A stretch of DNA of 64,000 nt, taken from contig NZ_CP139195.1 of assembly GCF_034057115.1 (NCBI RefSeq), forward strand, positions 3,596,001 to 3,660,000, written 5' to 3'. This stretch comes from Pseudomonas sp. AN-1 (GTDB lineage: Bacteria; Pseudomonadota; Gammaproteobacteria; Pseudomonadales; Pseudomonadaceae). Within the stretch, counting starts at the first letter, position 1. Every line of letters starts with the position of its first letter. Below the pieces are notes generated by a model. It saw only the letters and a list, made by a program, of their open reading frames with translations, made no database searches and was not told the DNA's origin. Shown piece by piece: positions 41,041 through 50,296 of this stretch. The translations under genes and the position numbers were made by a program.

Positions 41041-41508
41041 TCAGGCGGGCTTGACCACCATCAGGCCGAAGATCACCACGAAGGCGGCGAACGCCGGCCA
41101 GCCGAGGGCGAACCACCAGGCCATGTAGCGCCCGGCCAGCGCCGGCAGCGGCGTGCCGTCGCGCTCGGCCTGCACGGCCAGGTCGCGCACGCGGATCTGC
41201 AGCCACACCACCGGCAGCCAGCACAGCCCGGCCAGCGCATAGAGGACGAGGGTCACCAGCAGCCAGTGCTGACCGAGCGGCCAGCCGCCCAGGTGGACCA
41301 TGGCCAGGCCGCTGAGCGGCTGGAGGATGGCGGTGGGCGTGGTGAACAGCCAGTCGGCGGCGACCAGGTGGCGGAAGGTGGTGGCGATGGTCGTCACCTG
41401 GGCGCTTTTCCAGGCGCGCCAGGCGTAGTACGCCGAGCCGAGGCCGGTGCCGAACAGCAGGGTGGAGGAGAGGATGTGCAGGGTCTTGAGCAGCAGGTAG
41501 AGGGTCAT
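41041..41508 (-). CDS. DUF2269-type integral membrane protein
   Basis: A 155-aa protein of four hydrophobic helices with the family start LLLKTLHILSSTLLFGTGLGSAYY and later GRYMAWWFALGWPAF. Function is unknown. Its ATG overlaps the stop of the upstream SDR-DoxX gene by 4 nt, so the two are translationally coupled and probably work at the same membrane site. Confidence 0.8.
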   Translation of the reverse strand: MTLYLLLKTLHILSSTLLFGTGLGSAYYAWRAWKSAQVTTIATTFRHLVAADWLFTTPTAILQPLSGLAMVHLGGWPLGQHWLLVTLVLYALAGLCWLPVVWLQIRVRDLAVQAERDGTPLPALAGRYMAWWFALGWPAFAAFVVIFGLMVVKPA

Positions 41509-42770
41509 GCTTCGCTCCGTCCGTGAGCGGGTGGCAGCCACAGCAGCCACAGGCTGACCGCCAGCAGCACCAGGTTCTTGCCGACGCCCTGGAAGGGATC
41601 GAACCAGTAGTGCGGCAGCAGCCAGGAGATCAGCGCCGTGTAGGCGAGCATCAGGGCGACCTGCGCCTGCAGCGCGCGGCGGCGCCAGCGTCGCCACAGC
41701 AGGCCGAGGCCGAGGGCGCCGTCGAGCAGGGCGCCGCCGGCCACCGCGATGCGCGCCGGCCAGCCGTCGATGCCGGCCTCGGCGAGGATGCGCAGGCCCC
41801 AGGTGAAGCCGGGACCGAGGCAGGCCAGCGCGGTGCCCAGCCAGACCAGCACCAGCAGGGCGAGCAGCAGCGGCTGCATGATCAGGCCGAGGCTCTCGCT
41901 CGCCTGCGGCCAGTCGTGCAGGCGTGCCTCCAGCGGCAGGCAGCGGTGGCCGCAGGCGGCGGCCAGCGGCTCGGGCGAGGCCAGGTTGTCGCGCCGGGCG
42001 AGACGCAGGGTCTGGCGGTTCAGCGCGCGCCAGCCCAGGCGCTCGCCGAGCAGCGCGCCGAGGGCGGCCAGCGGGCGCGGCAGCGTCCAGTAGCGCCCCG
42101 GCCCCCAGCCCTGGGCGGCGCGCAGACGGTCGACGATCTGGCCCATGGTCAGCGCCTCGGGGCCGACCAGCGCCAGGCTGCACGGCTGCGCCGGCCAGCT
42201 GGCCAGCAGGGCGAGCACCGCGGCGCACAGGTCGTCGACGTGCAGCGGCTGCAGGCGCGCGCGGTTGTCCAGCAGCGGCGTCCACGGCCAGGGCGACAGG
42301 CGCTGCAGCCAGCGGCTGCTGGCCGCGCCGGGGCCGAGCACCAGCGAGGGGCGCAGCACCACGGCGGGGATGCCGAGGCCGAGCAGGTGGCGTTCGGCGG
42401 CGGCCTTGCTGGCGAGGAAGGCGGTGTCGGGGCCGTCCTCGGCGCCGAGTGCGGAGATCTGCAGCACCCGTGCGCCATGGGCGGCGGCCAGCTCGAACAG
42501 CGCGCAGGCGCCGAGGTGCTGCACCTCGTCCAGCTGCGTGCGGTCGCTGGACAGCAGGCCGGCGGCATTGATCACCAGCTCGATGCCGTCCGGCCAGGCG
42601 AAGCTGCGCGGGTCGCGGGCCAGCTCGGCCAGGTCCAGCACCAGCCAGTCGCCGCTGGCGGCCGGATCGGGCTGGCGCGACGTGGCGAGGACCTGGTGGC
42701 CGGCCGCGCGCAGCGCGACATGCAGGTGGCGGCCGAGGAAGCCGCCGGCGCCGACCAGCAGGATGCGCAT
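41505..42770 (-). CDS. NAD(P)-binding epimerase-like protein fused to a DoxX-like membrane domain
   Basis: A 421-aa fusion. Residues 1-about 290 are an atypical short-chain dehydrogenase/NDUFA9-like fold (MRILLVGAGGFLGRHL, VINAAGLLSSDRTQ). Residues about 295-415 carry four helices of DoxX-like type. Such fusions occur in many proteobacteria with a following DUF2269 gene, as here. Substrate and reaction are unknown; a membrane-bound redox or quinone-linked role can be imagined but is not shown. Confidence 0.78.
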   Translation of the reverse strand: MRILLVGAGGFLGRHLHVALRAAGHQVLATSRQPDPAASGDWLVLDLAELARDPRSFAWPDGIELVINAAGLLSSDRTQLDEVQHLGACALFELAAAHGARVLQISALGAEDGPDTAFLASKAAAERHLLGLGIPAVVLRPSLVLGPGAASSRWLQRLSPWPWTPLLDNRARLQPLHVDDLCAAVLALLASWPAQPCSLALVGPEALTMGQIVDRLRAAQGWGPGRYWTLPRPLAALGALLGERLGWRALNRQTLRLARRDNLASPEPLAAACGHRCLPLEARLHDWPQASESLGLIMQPLLLALLVLVWLGTALACLGPGFTWGLRILAEAGIDGWPARIAVAGGALLDGALGLGLLWRRWRRRALQAQVALMLAYTALISWLLPHYWFDPFQGVGKNLVLLAVSLWLLWLPPAHGRSEA

Positions 42771-42842
42771 CAGTGCGTCCTCCGGGTCGGCAGGGGGAGC
42801 GGGCAGGGCATGGCGATCACCTCCCTGTGATCGTGCGCGGCG

Positions 42843-44357
42843 TCAGCCGAGGAACAGGCGGTAGGCCGGATCGTCGCTGGCGCACCAGTACGGATAGCCG
42901 ATGCCGTCCAGCGCCTCGGTGAGCAGCGCCAGGTCGGCGTCCGGCACCTGCATGCCGACCAGCACGCGGCCGTCGGCGGCGCCGTGGTTGCGGTAGTGGA
43001 ACATCGAGATGTTCCAGCGCCCGCCCAGCTTGTTGAGGAAGTTGAACAGTGCGCCGGGGCGCTCGGGGAACTCGAAGCGATAGACCCGCTCGTTCTCCGC
43101 GCCCGGGGCGTGGCCGCCGACCATGTGACGGATGTGCAGCTTGGCCAGCTCGCTGTCGGTCAGGTCGAGCACCGGGAAGCCCTGCTCGCGCAGGCCGGCG
43201 ACCAGCTGCTCGCGCGGGTCGTTCTCCGGGTGGGTCTGCACGCCGACGAAGATGTGCGCCTGGTCCGGGCGGTTGAAGCGGTAGTTGAACTCGGTGATCG
43301 AGCGCTTGCCCAGCGCCTGGCAGAACGCCTTGAAGCTGCCCGGCTTCTCCGGGATGGTCACCGCGATGATCGCCTCGCGCTGCTCGCCCAGCTCGGCGCG
43401 CTCGGCGACGTAGCGCAGGCGGTCGAAGTTGACGTTGGCGCCGGAATCGATGGCCACCAGGGTCTGCCCGGACACGCCTTCGCGCTGCACGTAGCGCTTG
43501 ATCCCGGCCACGCCGAGGGCGCCGGCCGGCTCGGTGATCGAGCGGGTGTCGTCGTAGATGTCCTTCATCGCCGCGCATATCTCGTCGGTGGTCACGGTGA
43601 CCACCTCGTCGACGTGCTCGCGGCAGATGCGGAAGGTTTCGGCGCCGATCTGCGCCACCGCCACGCCGTCGGCGAACAGGCCGACCTGGCTGAGCACCAC
43701 GCGCTCGCCGGCGGCCAGGGCGGCGCGCAGGCAGTCGGACTCCTCCGGCTCGACGCCGATCACCTTGATGTCCGGGCGCAGGTACTTGACGTAGGCGGCG
43801 ATGCCGGCGATCAGGCCGCCGCCGCCGACCGGCACGAAGATGGCGTCCAGGCGCCCCGGCTGCTGGCGGAGGATCTCCATGGCCACGGTGCCTTGCCCGG
43901 CGATCACCTCGGGGTCGTCGTAGGGATGCACGAAGGTGTAGCCCTTCTCCTCGACCAGCTTCAGGCAGTGCGCCAGCGCCTCGGGGAAGGCCTCGCCGTG
44001 CAGCACCACGCGCGCGCCGCGGGCGCGCACCGCCTGCACCTTGATATCCGGGGTGGTCCTGGGCATGACGATGACCGCCTTGATGCCGAGCTTCTTCGCC
44101 GCCAGGGCCAGGCCCTGGGCGTGGTTGCCGGCCGAGGCGGCGATCACCCCGCGCGCCTTCTCCTCCTCGCTGAGCAGCGCGGCCTTGTGGTAGGCGCCGC
44201 GGATCTTGAAGGAGAACACCGGCTGCAGGTCCTCGCGCTTGAGCAGGATCTGGTTGTTCAGCCGCTCGGAGAGGCTGCGCGCCGGTTGCAGGGGGGTTTC
44301 CACCGCCACGTCGTAGACGGGCGAGGTGAGGATCTTCTTGACGTACTGTTCGAGCAT
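42843..44357 (-). CDS. ilvA: Threonine ammonia-lyase (biosynthetic threonine deaminase)
   Basis: 504 aa, the normal length of long IlvA. The PLP lysine lies in SFKIRGAYHKA near residue 55; the PLP phosphate loop GGGGLIAG follows. The C-terminal third has two ACT-like regulatory subdomains (AIIAVTIPEKPGSFKAFCQ and YRFEFPERPGALFNFL), which mediate isoleucine inhibition and valine activation. It deaminates threonine to 2-oxobutanoate for isoleucine synthesis. Divergent from rpiA. Confidence 0.95.
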   Translation of the reverse strand: MLEQYVKKILTSPVYDVAVETPLQPARSLSERLNNQILLKREDLQPVFSFKIRGAYHKAALLSEEEKARGVIAASAGNHAQGLALAAKKLGIKAVIVMPRTTPDIKVQAVRARGARVVLHGEAFPEALAHCLKLVEEKGYTFVHPYDDPEVIAGQGTVAMEILRQQPGRLDAIFVPVGGGGLIAGIAAYVKYLRPDIKVIGVEPEESDCLRAALAAGERVVLSQVGLFADGVAVAQIGAETFRICREHVDEVVTVTTDEICAAMKDIYDDTRSITEPAGALGVAGIKRYVQREGVSGQTLVAIDSGANVNFDRLRYVAERAELGEQREAIIAVTIPEKPGSFKAFCQALGKRSITEFNYRFNRPDQAHIFVGVQTHPENDPREQLVAGLREQGFPVLDLTDSELAKLHIRHMVGGHAPGAENERVYRFEFPERPGALFNFLNKLGGRWNISMFHYRNHGAADGRVLVGMQVPDADLALLTEALDGIGYPYWCASDDPAYRLFLG

Positions 44358-44455
44358 CGGAAGGGTTCGCAGGCGGGCTGGCACAATAGGCCCGAGTCTA
44401 CTCCTGCACGCGCCGGACGGCCAAGGCAAAGGCCGCACTTTGCGCGGCTTGGCGC

Positions 44456-44461
44456 TATAAT
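44456..44461 (+). promoter_or_regulatory. Putative -10 element of rpiA
   Basis: A perfect TATAAT lies 38 bp before the rpiA start codon in otherwise GC-rich sequence. The matching -35 is weak (about CGCACT), so the promoter may depend on other contacts. Confidence 0.45.
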
Positions 44462-44499
44462 GCCGGCCGTTTTCTCCCTCCTTCTTCGCGGAATCCGTC

Positions 44500-45171
44500 A
44501 TGACCCAGGATCAGCTCAAGCAGGCAGTCGCCCAGGCCGCCGTCGACTTCATTCGCCCGCGTCTCGATGGCAAGAGCATCGTCGGCGTCGGCACCGGCTC
44601 CACCGCCAACTGCTTCATCGACGCCCTGGCCAGGATCCGCCACGACTTCGACGGCGCCGTGGCCAGCTCCGAGGCCACCGCGGCGCGTCTGAAGAGCCAC
44701 GGCATCCCGGTCTACGACCTCAACGGCATCGCCGAGCTGGAGTTCTACGTCGACGGCGCCGACGAGGCCGACGCCCGCCTGCAGCTGGTCAAGGGCGGCG
44801 GCGGCGCGTTGACCCGCGAGAAGATAGTCGCGGCGGTGGCGCGCACCTTCGTGTGCATCGCCGACCAGAGCAAGCTGGTCGAGCGTCTCGGCGCCTACCC
44901 GCTGCCGGTCGAGGTGCTGCCGATGGCGCGCAGCCACGTGGCCCGCGAGCTGGTCAAGCTGGGCGGCGACCCGGTGTACCGCGAGGGCTTCGTCACCGAC
45001 AACGGCAACCTGATCCTCGACGTGCACAACCTGTACATCACCGATGCGGTGGCTCTGGAGCGCGAGATCAACAACATCGTCGGCGTGGTCACCAACGGCC
45101 TGTTCGCCGCCCGCCCGGCCGACCTGCTGCTGCTCGGCACCGCCGAGGGCGTGCGCCGCCTCGAGCGCTGA
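44500..45171 (+). CDS. rpiA: Ribose-5-phosphate isomerase A
   Basis: A 223-aa enzyme interconverting ribose-5-phosphate and ribulose-5-phosphate in the pentose phosphate pathway. Family motifs [35 protein letters not shown] (catalytic Lys/Glu region) and [20 protein letters not shown] are intact. It is followed by a strong terminator. Confidence 0.96.
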   Translation: MTQDQLKQAVAQAAVDFIRPRLDGKSIVGVGTGSTANCFIDALARIRHDFDGAVASSEATAARLKSHGIPVYDLNGIAELEFYVDGADEADARLQLVKGGGGALTREKIVAAVARTFVCIADQSKLVERLGAYPLPVEVLPMARSHVARELVKLGGDPVYREGFVTDNGNLILDVHNLYITDAVALEREINNIVGVVTNGLFAARPADLLLLGTAEGVRRLER

Positions 45172-45193
45172 GCCCCGTCCCCGGCTGATCCCG

Positions 45194-45227
45194 ACGCCGG
45201 CCTGCCTCGCGCAGGCCGGCGTTTTTT
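45194..45227 (+). terminator. Strong rho-independent terminator of rpiA
   Basis: A perfect 12-bp stem (ACGCCGGCCTGC and complement) with a 5-nt loop is followed by six T residues, 22 bp after the rpiA stop. Confidence 0.9.
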
Positions 45228-45300
45228 CTGCGCGGCCGGCAGCCGGCGCGCATGCCGTCTAGCTTTATCGCAGGCACAGCGTCATGCGAGGAGACAGACC

Positions 45301-45642
45301 ATGTCCGGCAAGTTCCGTCTGAGCAAGGCCGCCAACGGCCAGTTCCACTTCCATCTCGAGGCCGGCAACGGTCAGGTCATCCTGTCCGGCGAGCAGTACA
45401 AGGCCAAGGATTCGGCGCTCAACGGCATCGCCTCGGTGCGCCGCAACGCCTTGCGCGAGGGCGCCTTCGAGCCGCTGACCGCCAAGGACGGGCGGCCCTA
45501 CTTCGTGCTCAAGGCCAGCAACGGCCAGGTGATCGGCCAGAGCCAGCTGTACGCCAGCGCCGCCAGCTGCAAGCAGGGCATGGAGTCGGTGAAGAAGCAT
45601 GCACCCGAGGCGGAGCTGGTCGACGAAACCCTGGCCGGCTAG
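45301..45642 (+). CDS. YegP-family (DUF1508) protein
   Basis: A 113-aa protein made of two YegP-type repeats, each with the pattern F.L.A.NGQ (residues about 5-50, and 57-100 with YFVLKASNGQVIGQSQLY). The fold is a small beta-rich domain of unknown function. It overlaps the converging gene by 4 nt. Confidence 0.8.
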   Translation: MSGKFRLSKAANGQFHFHLEAGNGQVILSGEQYKAKDSALNGIASVRRNALREGAFEPLTAKDGRPYFVLKASNGQVIGQSQLYASAASCKQGMESVKKHAPEAELVDETLAG

Positions 45643-46544
45643 TGCTGCTGCGGTCGGCGACTGAACACGTAGAAGCGGTTCGGCTCGCCGACCACGTAGA
45701 TGTTGCCGGCGGCGTCCATGGCCACGCCCTCGGCCTGCGCGATGCCGCGTACCAAGCCGTGCAGGCCGCCGAACAGACTGATGAAGCTGCGCGGCTTGCC
45801 CTCCAGGTCGAGCTCGACCAGCAGGCGCGACTCGTCGGAGAGCAGCAGGGTGTGGCCGCTGCGCGGATCGATGGTCACCGAGGACAGGTCGTGCACCAGC
45901 AGGTGGGCGCCGGGGACCGGCTCGAGGATGCCGGCGGCGCCGTCCTCGCCGGGGAACGGCAGGCTGAACAGGCCCAGCGGGTCGCGCTCCTTGGCCAGCA
46001 GCAGGCGCCGGGTGTGCGGGTTCCAGGCCAGCCCCTCGAAGCCCTTGTTGCCGGCCGCGGCGAAGCCCAGGTCGTAGCTGGGCAGCGTGGCCAGGTCGAG
46101 ATGCTCGATGCCCGGTTCGAGATGGAACACCGCCAGCAGGCGGCGGCGCTCGTCGACGATGGCCAGACGGCCGTCGCCGAGGGCCTCGACGGCCTCGGGA
46201 TCGGAGAAACCCTCCAGGCGGATGCGCCGCAGGATCACCCCGCCGGGGGTGAACTCGACCAGCTGCGGGTTCTGCCCGGTGACGGTGAACAGGGTGCCGG
46301 TCAGCGGGTTCCAGGTCAGCCCCGAGGTCTCGTCCTCCGCGAGGCCGGCCAGTTCCGTTTCCAGCACCAGACGGTAGTCCGGCAGCCAGATGCCGGCGGC
46401 GCGGTCCGCTTCGCTGACCGACTGCTCCTGCCAGTACAGGCCGAGGCGGTCGTCCAGGTGCAGCAGGTGGGCGGCGATCAGTCCGGTGGCCAGGGCCAGC
46501 AGCAGGCTGGCGGACAGCAGGCGCCGGCGGCGGGAAGCAGGCAT
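45639..46544 (-). CDS. SdiA-regulated-domain (YjiK-like) membrane-anchored propeller protein
   Basis: About 301 aa with an N-terminal signal anchor (residues 8-25) after ATG 46544 (a GTG lies 12 bases earlier). The remainder is a beta-propeller of the SdiA-regulated type: ETSGLTWNPLTGTLFTVTG, DPEAVEALGDGRLAIVDER, GFEGLAWNPHTRRLLLAKER, AEGVAMDAAGNIYVVGEPN. Acidic loops suggest calcium binding. Periplasmic location is likely; the function is unknown. Confidence 0.8.
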   Translation of the reverse strand: MPASRRRRLLSASLLLALATGLIAAHLLHLDDRLGLYWQEQSVSEADRAAGIWLPDYRLVLETELAGLAEDETSGLTWNPLTGTLFTVTGQNPQLVEFTPGGVILRRIRLEGFSDPEAVEALGDGRLAIVDERRRLLAVFHLEPGIEHLDLATLPSYDLGFAAAGNKGFEGLAWNPHTRRLLLAKERDPLGLFSLPFPGEDGAAGILEPVPGAHLLVHDLSSVTIDPRSGHTLLLSDESRLLVELDLEGKPRSFISLFGGLHGLVRGIAQAEGVAMDAAGNIYVVGEPNRFYVFSRRPQQH

Positions 46545-46659
46545 GGGGTGACGCACTCCGTTGGTCGGGCGCGACAGGATGCCAGAGGCGCGGCGGTGGG
46601 TTATGAAAAAAGCGTGAAGGCGCGAGCGGACCCGGCGGGTCCGCCCGCGGCGGCCGGCT

Positions 46660-47325
46660 TCAGAGCACGCGGCTCTCGAAGGCGCACAGGCCGGGCAGTT
46701 CGAGCAGCAGCTGGTCGCCGCGGCCCAGCGGGCCGACGCCGGCCGGGGTGCCGGTGAGCACCACGTCGCCCGGCTGCAGGGAGAAGTGGCCGCTGATGTA
46801 GCGGATCAGCGGCAGGATCGGGGTCAGCATGTCGCGGCTGTTGCCGTCCTGGCGCAGTTCGCCGTTGACGGTCAGGCGCACGCCGATGTCGGCCAGATCC
46901 TCCACCGCGTCGGCGGGGACGAAGGGCGACAGCGGGCAGGCGCCGTCGAAGGCCTTGGCGATCTCCCACGGATGGCCCTTGTCCTTGAGGCGCGCCTGTA
47001 CCTCGCGCAGGGTCAGGTCCAGCGCCACGCCGAAGCCGGAGATGGCGCCGCGGACTTCCTCGTCGTCCGGTTGGGTCGACAGCGGCTTGCCGATCAGCAC
47101 GGCGATCTCGGTCTCGTAGTGCACCTCGCCACGCCCCTCGGGGATGGCGAAGCCGCCCTCGAGGTCGACCACCGCGGTGGCCGGCTTGATGAACAGCAGC
47201 GGCTCGCTGGGTACCGGGTTGTTCAGTTCCCTGGCGTGTTCGGCGTAGTTGCGGCCGACGCAGACCACCTTGCCCAGCGGGAAGTGGATGCGGGTGCCGT
47301 CGACGTACTGGTGCTGGTAGCTCAT
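46660..47325 (-). CDS. Fumarylacetoacetate hydrolase-family protein
   Basis: A 221-aa FAH-fold enzyme like E. coli YcgM. It has the metal-binding acids in VHYETEIAVLIG and ALDLTLRE, the region KAFDGACPLSPF, and the closing GDVVLTGTPAGVGPL. Members act as acylpyruvases, oxaloacetate decarboxylases or tautomerases. It follows the D-2-hydroxyglutarate dehydrogenase gene on the same strand after about 100 bp and a hairpin. Confidence 0.88.
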   Translation of the reverse strand: MSYQHQYVDGTRIHFPLGKVVCVGRNYAEHARELNNPVPSEPLLFIKPATAVVDLEGGFAIPEGRGEVHYETEIAVLIGKPLSTQPDDEEVRGAISGFGVALDLTLREVQARLKDKGHPWEIAKAFDGACPLSPFVPADAVEDLADIGVRLTVNGELRQDGNSRDMLTPILPLIRYISGHFSLQPGDVVLTGTPAGVGPLGRGDQLLLELPGLCAFESRVL

Positions 47326-47388
47326 GACTGACTCCTGATGATCCTTGGCGCGGAAAACGGCCGCAGGCTGGCTCCACCGTTCGCGGTC

Positions 47389-47420
47389 GGGGTGGCAGAC
47401 GCGCTGCGGTCTGCCACCCC
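47389..47420 (-). terminator. Hairpin between the D-2-hydroxyglutarate dehydrogenase and FAH genes
   Basis: A perfect 12-bp stem (GGGGTGGCAGAC and complement) with an 8-nt loop lies 8 bp after the dehydrogenase stop. There is no U-tract, so termination may be partial. Confidence 0.5.
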
Positions 47421-47427
47421 GGGCGAA

Positions 47428-48822
47428 TCAGGCCGGGAAGATCTTGCCGGGGTTCATGATCCCGTTGGGATCGAACACCGCCTTGACCGCCTTCATGTAG
47501 GCGATTTCCTCGGCCGAGCGACTGTAGCCCAGGTAGTCGCGCTTGGTCATGCCCATGCCGTGCTCGGCGCTGATCGAGCCGTGGTACTTCTCGACGGTCT
47601 CGAACACCCACTTGTTGACGGTGGCGCACCTGGCGAAGAAGTCTTCCTTGGCCATGGCGTCGGGCTTGAGGATGTTCAGGTGCAGGTTGCCGTCGCCGAT
47701 GTGGCCGAACCAGACGATCTCGAAGTCCGGGTAGTGTTCGCCGACGATGGCGTCGATTTCCTTGAGGAACGCCGGCACCTTGGACACGGTGACCGAGATG
47801 TCGTTCTTGTACGGGGTCCAGTGGCTGATGGTCTCGGAGATGTACTCGCGCAGCTTCCACAGGTTCTGCAGCTGCTGCTCGCTCTGGCTCATCACGCCGT
47901 CGAGCACCCAGCCCTGCTCGACGCAGTGCTCGAACAGCTCCAGCGCGGCGTTGGACACCTCCTCGCTGCTGGCCTCGAACTCGAGCAGCGCGTAGTACGG
48001 GCACTCGGTCTCGAAGGCCGCCGGCACGTCGCCGCGGGCCAGCACCTTGGCCAGCGCCTTGTCGGAGAAGAACTCGAAGGCGGTCAGGTCGAGCTTGCTC
48101 TGGAAGGCGTGCAGCACCGGCATGATCGAGTCGAGGTCGGCGGCGCCGAGGACCATGGCGGTGAGGTTGTTCGGCGCCCGCTCCAGGCGCATGGTCGCCT
48201 CGACGACGAAGCCCAGGGTGCCCTCGGCGCCGATGAACAGCTGGCGCAGGTCGTAGCCGGTGGCGTTCTTGATCAGGTCGCGGTTCAGCTCGAGGATGTC
48301 GCCCTTGCCGGTGACCACCTTGAGGCCGGCCACCCAGTTGCGGGTCATGCCGTAGCGGATCACCTTGATGCCGCCGGCATTGGTGCCGATATTGCCGCCG
48401 ATCTGGCTGGAACCGGCCGAGGCGAAGTCCACCGGGTAGTACAGGCCCTGCTCCTCGGCGAAGTTCTGCAGCTGCTCGGTGACCACACCTGCCTGGCAGC
48501 GCACGGTGCGGTCGAAGGCGTTGAACTCGAGAACCTTGTTCATGTAGTCGAAGGCCACCACCACCTCGCCGTGGGCGGCGACGGCGCCGGCGGACAGGCC
48601 GGTGCGGCCGCCCGAGGGCACCAGGGCGACCTGGCGTTCGTTGGCCCAGCGCACGATGGCCTGCACTTCCTCGATGGACTTGGGGAAGGCGATGGCCAGC
48701 GGCGCCGGGGCGAACTGCTTGGTCCAGTCCTTGCCGTAGGCGTCCAGGGAGGCGGCGTCGGTCAGCACCTTGCCGGGCTCGACCAGGGTCTTCAGTTCTT
48801 CGATCAGGGCAGCTTGGCTCAT
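47428..48822 (-). CDS. FAD-linked D-2-hydroxyglutarate dehydrogenase
   Basis: A 464-aa VAO-type flavoprotein. FAD-binding segments PSGGRTGLSAGAVA and GSSQIGGNIGTNAGGIK and the C-terminal metal/substrate motifs HIGDGNLHLN and EHGMGMTKRDYL match Pseudomonas D2HGDH closely. It oxidises D-2-hydroxyglutarate, made by SerA side activity, back to 2-oxoglutarate; serA is divergent and adjacent. ATG 48822 (MSQAALIEEL) is chosen by similarity to orthologues; ATG 48846 with AGGG upstream is an alternative. D-lactate or glycolate oxidation is less likely. Confidence 0.88.
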   Translation of the reverse strand: MSQAALIEELKTLVEPGKVLTDAASLDAYGKDWTKQFAPAPLAIAFPKSIEEVQAIVRWANERQVALVPSGGRTGLSAGAVAAHGEVVVAFDYMNKVLEFNAFDRTVRCQAGVVTEQLQNFAEEQGLYYPVDFASAGSSQIGGNIGTNAGGIKVIRYGMTRNWVAGLKVVTGKGDILELNRDLIKNATGYDLRQLFIGAEGTLGFVVEATMRLERAPNNLTAMVLGAADLDSIMPVLHAFQSKLDLTAFEFFSDKALAKVLARGDVPAAFETECPYYALLEFEASSEEVSNAALELFEHCVEQGWVLDGVMSQSEQQLQNLWKLREYISETISHWTPYKNDISVTVSKVPAFLKEIDAIVGEHYPDFEIVWFGHIGDGNLHLNILKPDAMAKEDFFARCATVNKWVFETVEKYHGSISAEHGMGMTKRDYLGYSRSAEEIAYMKAVKAVFDPNGIMNPGKIFPA

Positions 48823-49005
48823 CTGCGGAAATCTCGGGCGGTTCATGGTCACCCTGAGCAGGCTTCATGCTCGGGGATGGGCGCTTCGCGGGGGCGCTAT
48901 GGTAGCATACGCACCCCGCCGATCGCGCCCGCCGCCGACTTGCGGGTCGGCACAGCCCGCGCTGTCCACCGCCCAGACAACCCCCGGGACAACAGGTTTA
49001 CGCAG

Positions 49006-50238
49006 ATGAGCAAGACGACCTCTCTCGACAAGAGCAAGATCAAGTTCCTTCTTCTCGAAGGTGTGCACCAGAACGCCGTGGATACCCTCAAGGCCGCCGG
49101 CTACACCAACATCGAGTACCTGAAGGGCGCGCTGTCCGAGGAGGAGCTGAAGGAGAAGATCGCCGACGTGCACTTCATCGGCATCCGCTCGCGTACCCAG
49201 CTGACCGAGGAAGTCTTCGACTGCGCCAAGAAGCTGGTCGCCGTCGGCTGCTTCTGCATCGGCACCAACCAGGTCAACCTCAACGCCGCCCGCGAGCGCG
49301 GCATCGCCGTGTTCAACGCGCCGTACTCCAACACCCGCTCGGTGGCCGAGCTGGTGCTCGCCGAAGCCATCCTGCTGCTGCGCGGCATCCCCGAGAAGAA
49401 CGCCTCCTGCCACCGCGGCGGCTGGATCAAGTCGGCGGCCAACTCCTTCGAGATCCGCGGCAAGAAGCTCGGCATCGTCGGCTACGGCTCGATCGGCACC
49501 CAGCTCTCCGTGCTGGCCGAGGCCATGGGCATGCAGGTGTACTTCTACGACGTGGTGACCAAGCTGCCGCTGGGCAACGCGCAGCAGATCGGCTCGCTGC
49601 ACGAGCTGCTGGGCATGGCCGACATCGTCTCCCTGCACGTGCCGGAGCTGCCGTCCACCCAGTGGATGATCGGCGAGAAGGAAATCCGCGCGATGAAGAA
49701 GGGCGGCATCCTGATCAACGCCGCGCGCGGCACCGTGGTCGAGCTGGACCACCTGGCCGAGGCGATCAAGGACGAGCACCTGATCGGCGCCGCCATCGAC
49801 GTGTTCCCGGTCGAGCCGAAATCCAACGATGAAGACTTCGTCAGCCCGCTGCGCGGCCTGGATCGCGTGATCCTCACCCCGCACATCGGTGGCTCCACCG
49901 CCGAGGCGCAGGCCAACATCGGCCTGGAAGTAGCCGAGAAGCTGGTCAAGTACAGCGACAACGGCACCTCGGTGTCCTCGGTCAACTTCCCGGAAGTGGC
50001 CCTGCCGTCGCACCCGGGCAAGCACCGCCTGCTGCACATCCACCAGAACATCCCGGGCGTGATGAGCGAGATCAACAAGGTGTTCGCCGACAACGGCATC
50101 AACATCGCCGGCCAGTTCCTGCAGACCAACGAGAAGGTCGGCTACGTGGTGATCGACGTCGACAAGGAATACTCCGACCTGGCGCAGCAGAAGCTGCAGG
50201 AAGTCAACGGCACCATCCGCTGCCGCGTGCTGTTCTAA
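49006..50238 (+). CDS. serA: D-3-phosphoglycerate dehydrogenase
   Basis: 410 aa, as in E. coli. NAD-binding LGIVGYGSIGTQLSVLAE, catalytic Arg/Glu/His regions (NAARGTVVELD and LTPHIGGSTAEAQANIG), and a C-terminal ACT domain (HQNIPGVMSEINKVFADNGINIAGQ) for serine feedback. It starts serine synthesis and in Pseudomonas also reduces 2-oxoglutarate to D-2-hydroxyglutarate. Divergent from the D2HGDH gene across 183 bp. Confidence 0.96.
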   Translation: MSKTTSLDKSKIKFLLLEGVHQNAVDTLKAAGYTNIEYLKGALSEEELKEKIADVHFIGIRSRTQLTEEVFDCAKKLVAVGCFCIGTNQVNLNAARERGIAVFNAPYSNTRSVAELVLAEAILLLRGIPEKNASCHRGGWIKSAANSFEIRGKKLGIVGYGSIGTQLSVLAEAMGMQVYFYDVVTKLPLGNAQQIGSLHELLGMADIVSLHVPELPSTQWMIGEKEIRAMKKGGILINAARGTVVELDHLAEAIKDEHLIGAAIDVFPVEPKSNDEDFVSPLRGLDRVILTPHIGGSTAEAQANIGLEVAEKLVKYSDNGTSVSSVNFPEVALPSHPGKHRLLHIHQNIPGVMSEINKVFADNGINIAGQFLQTNEKVGYVVIDVDKEYSDLAQQKLQEVNGTIRCRVLF

Positions 50239-50253
50239 GCGCAGCCGGATGAA

Positions 50254-50289
50254 CGAAGAAGGGAGGCCGAGGCCTCCCTTCTTCGTTTC
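50254..50289 (+). terminator. Terminator of serA, shared with the oxygenase gene
   Basis: A perfect 15-bp stem (CGAAGAAGGGAGGCC and complement) with a 2-nt centre is followed by GTTTCT. The stem contains A/T runs on both sides, so it can serve both convergent genes. Confidence 0.85.
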
Positions 50290-50296
50290 TGCACGC

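Noticed and set aside
45252..46757. A 501-codon plus-strand frame over the YegP and SdiA-regulated-type genes
   Set aside because: It is out of frame with or antisense to two genes that have family motifs; its composition is GC-driven.
47338..49005. N-terminal extension of the serA frame
   Set aside because: It is antisense to the D-2-hydroxyglutarate dehydrogenase gene; SerA starts MSKTTSLDKSK at 49006 with the normal 410-aa length.
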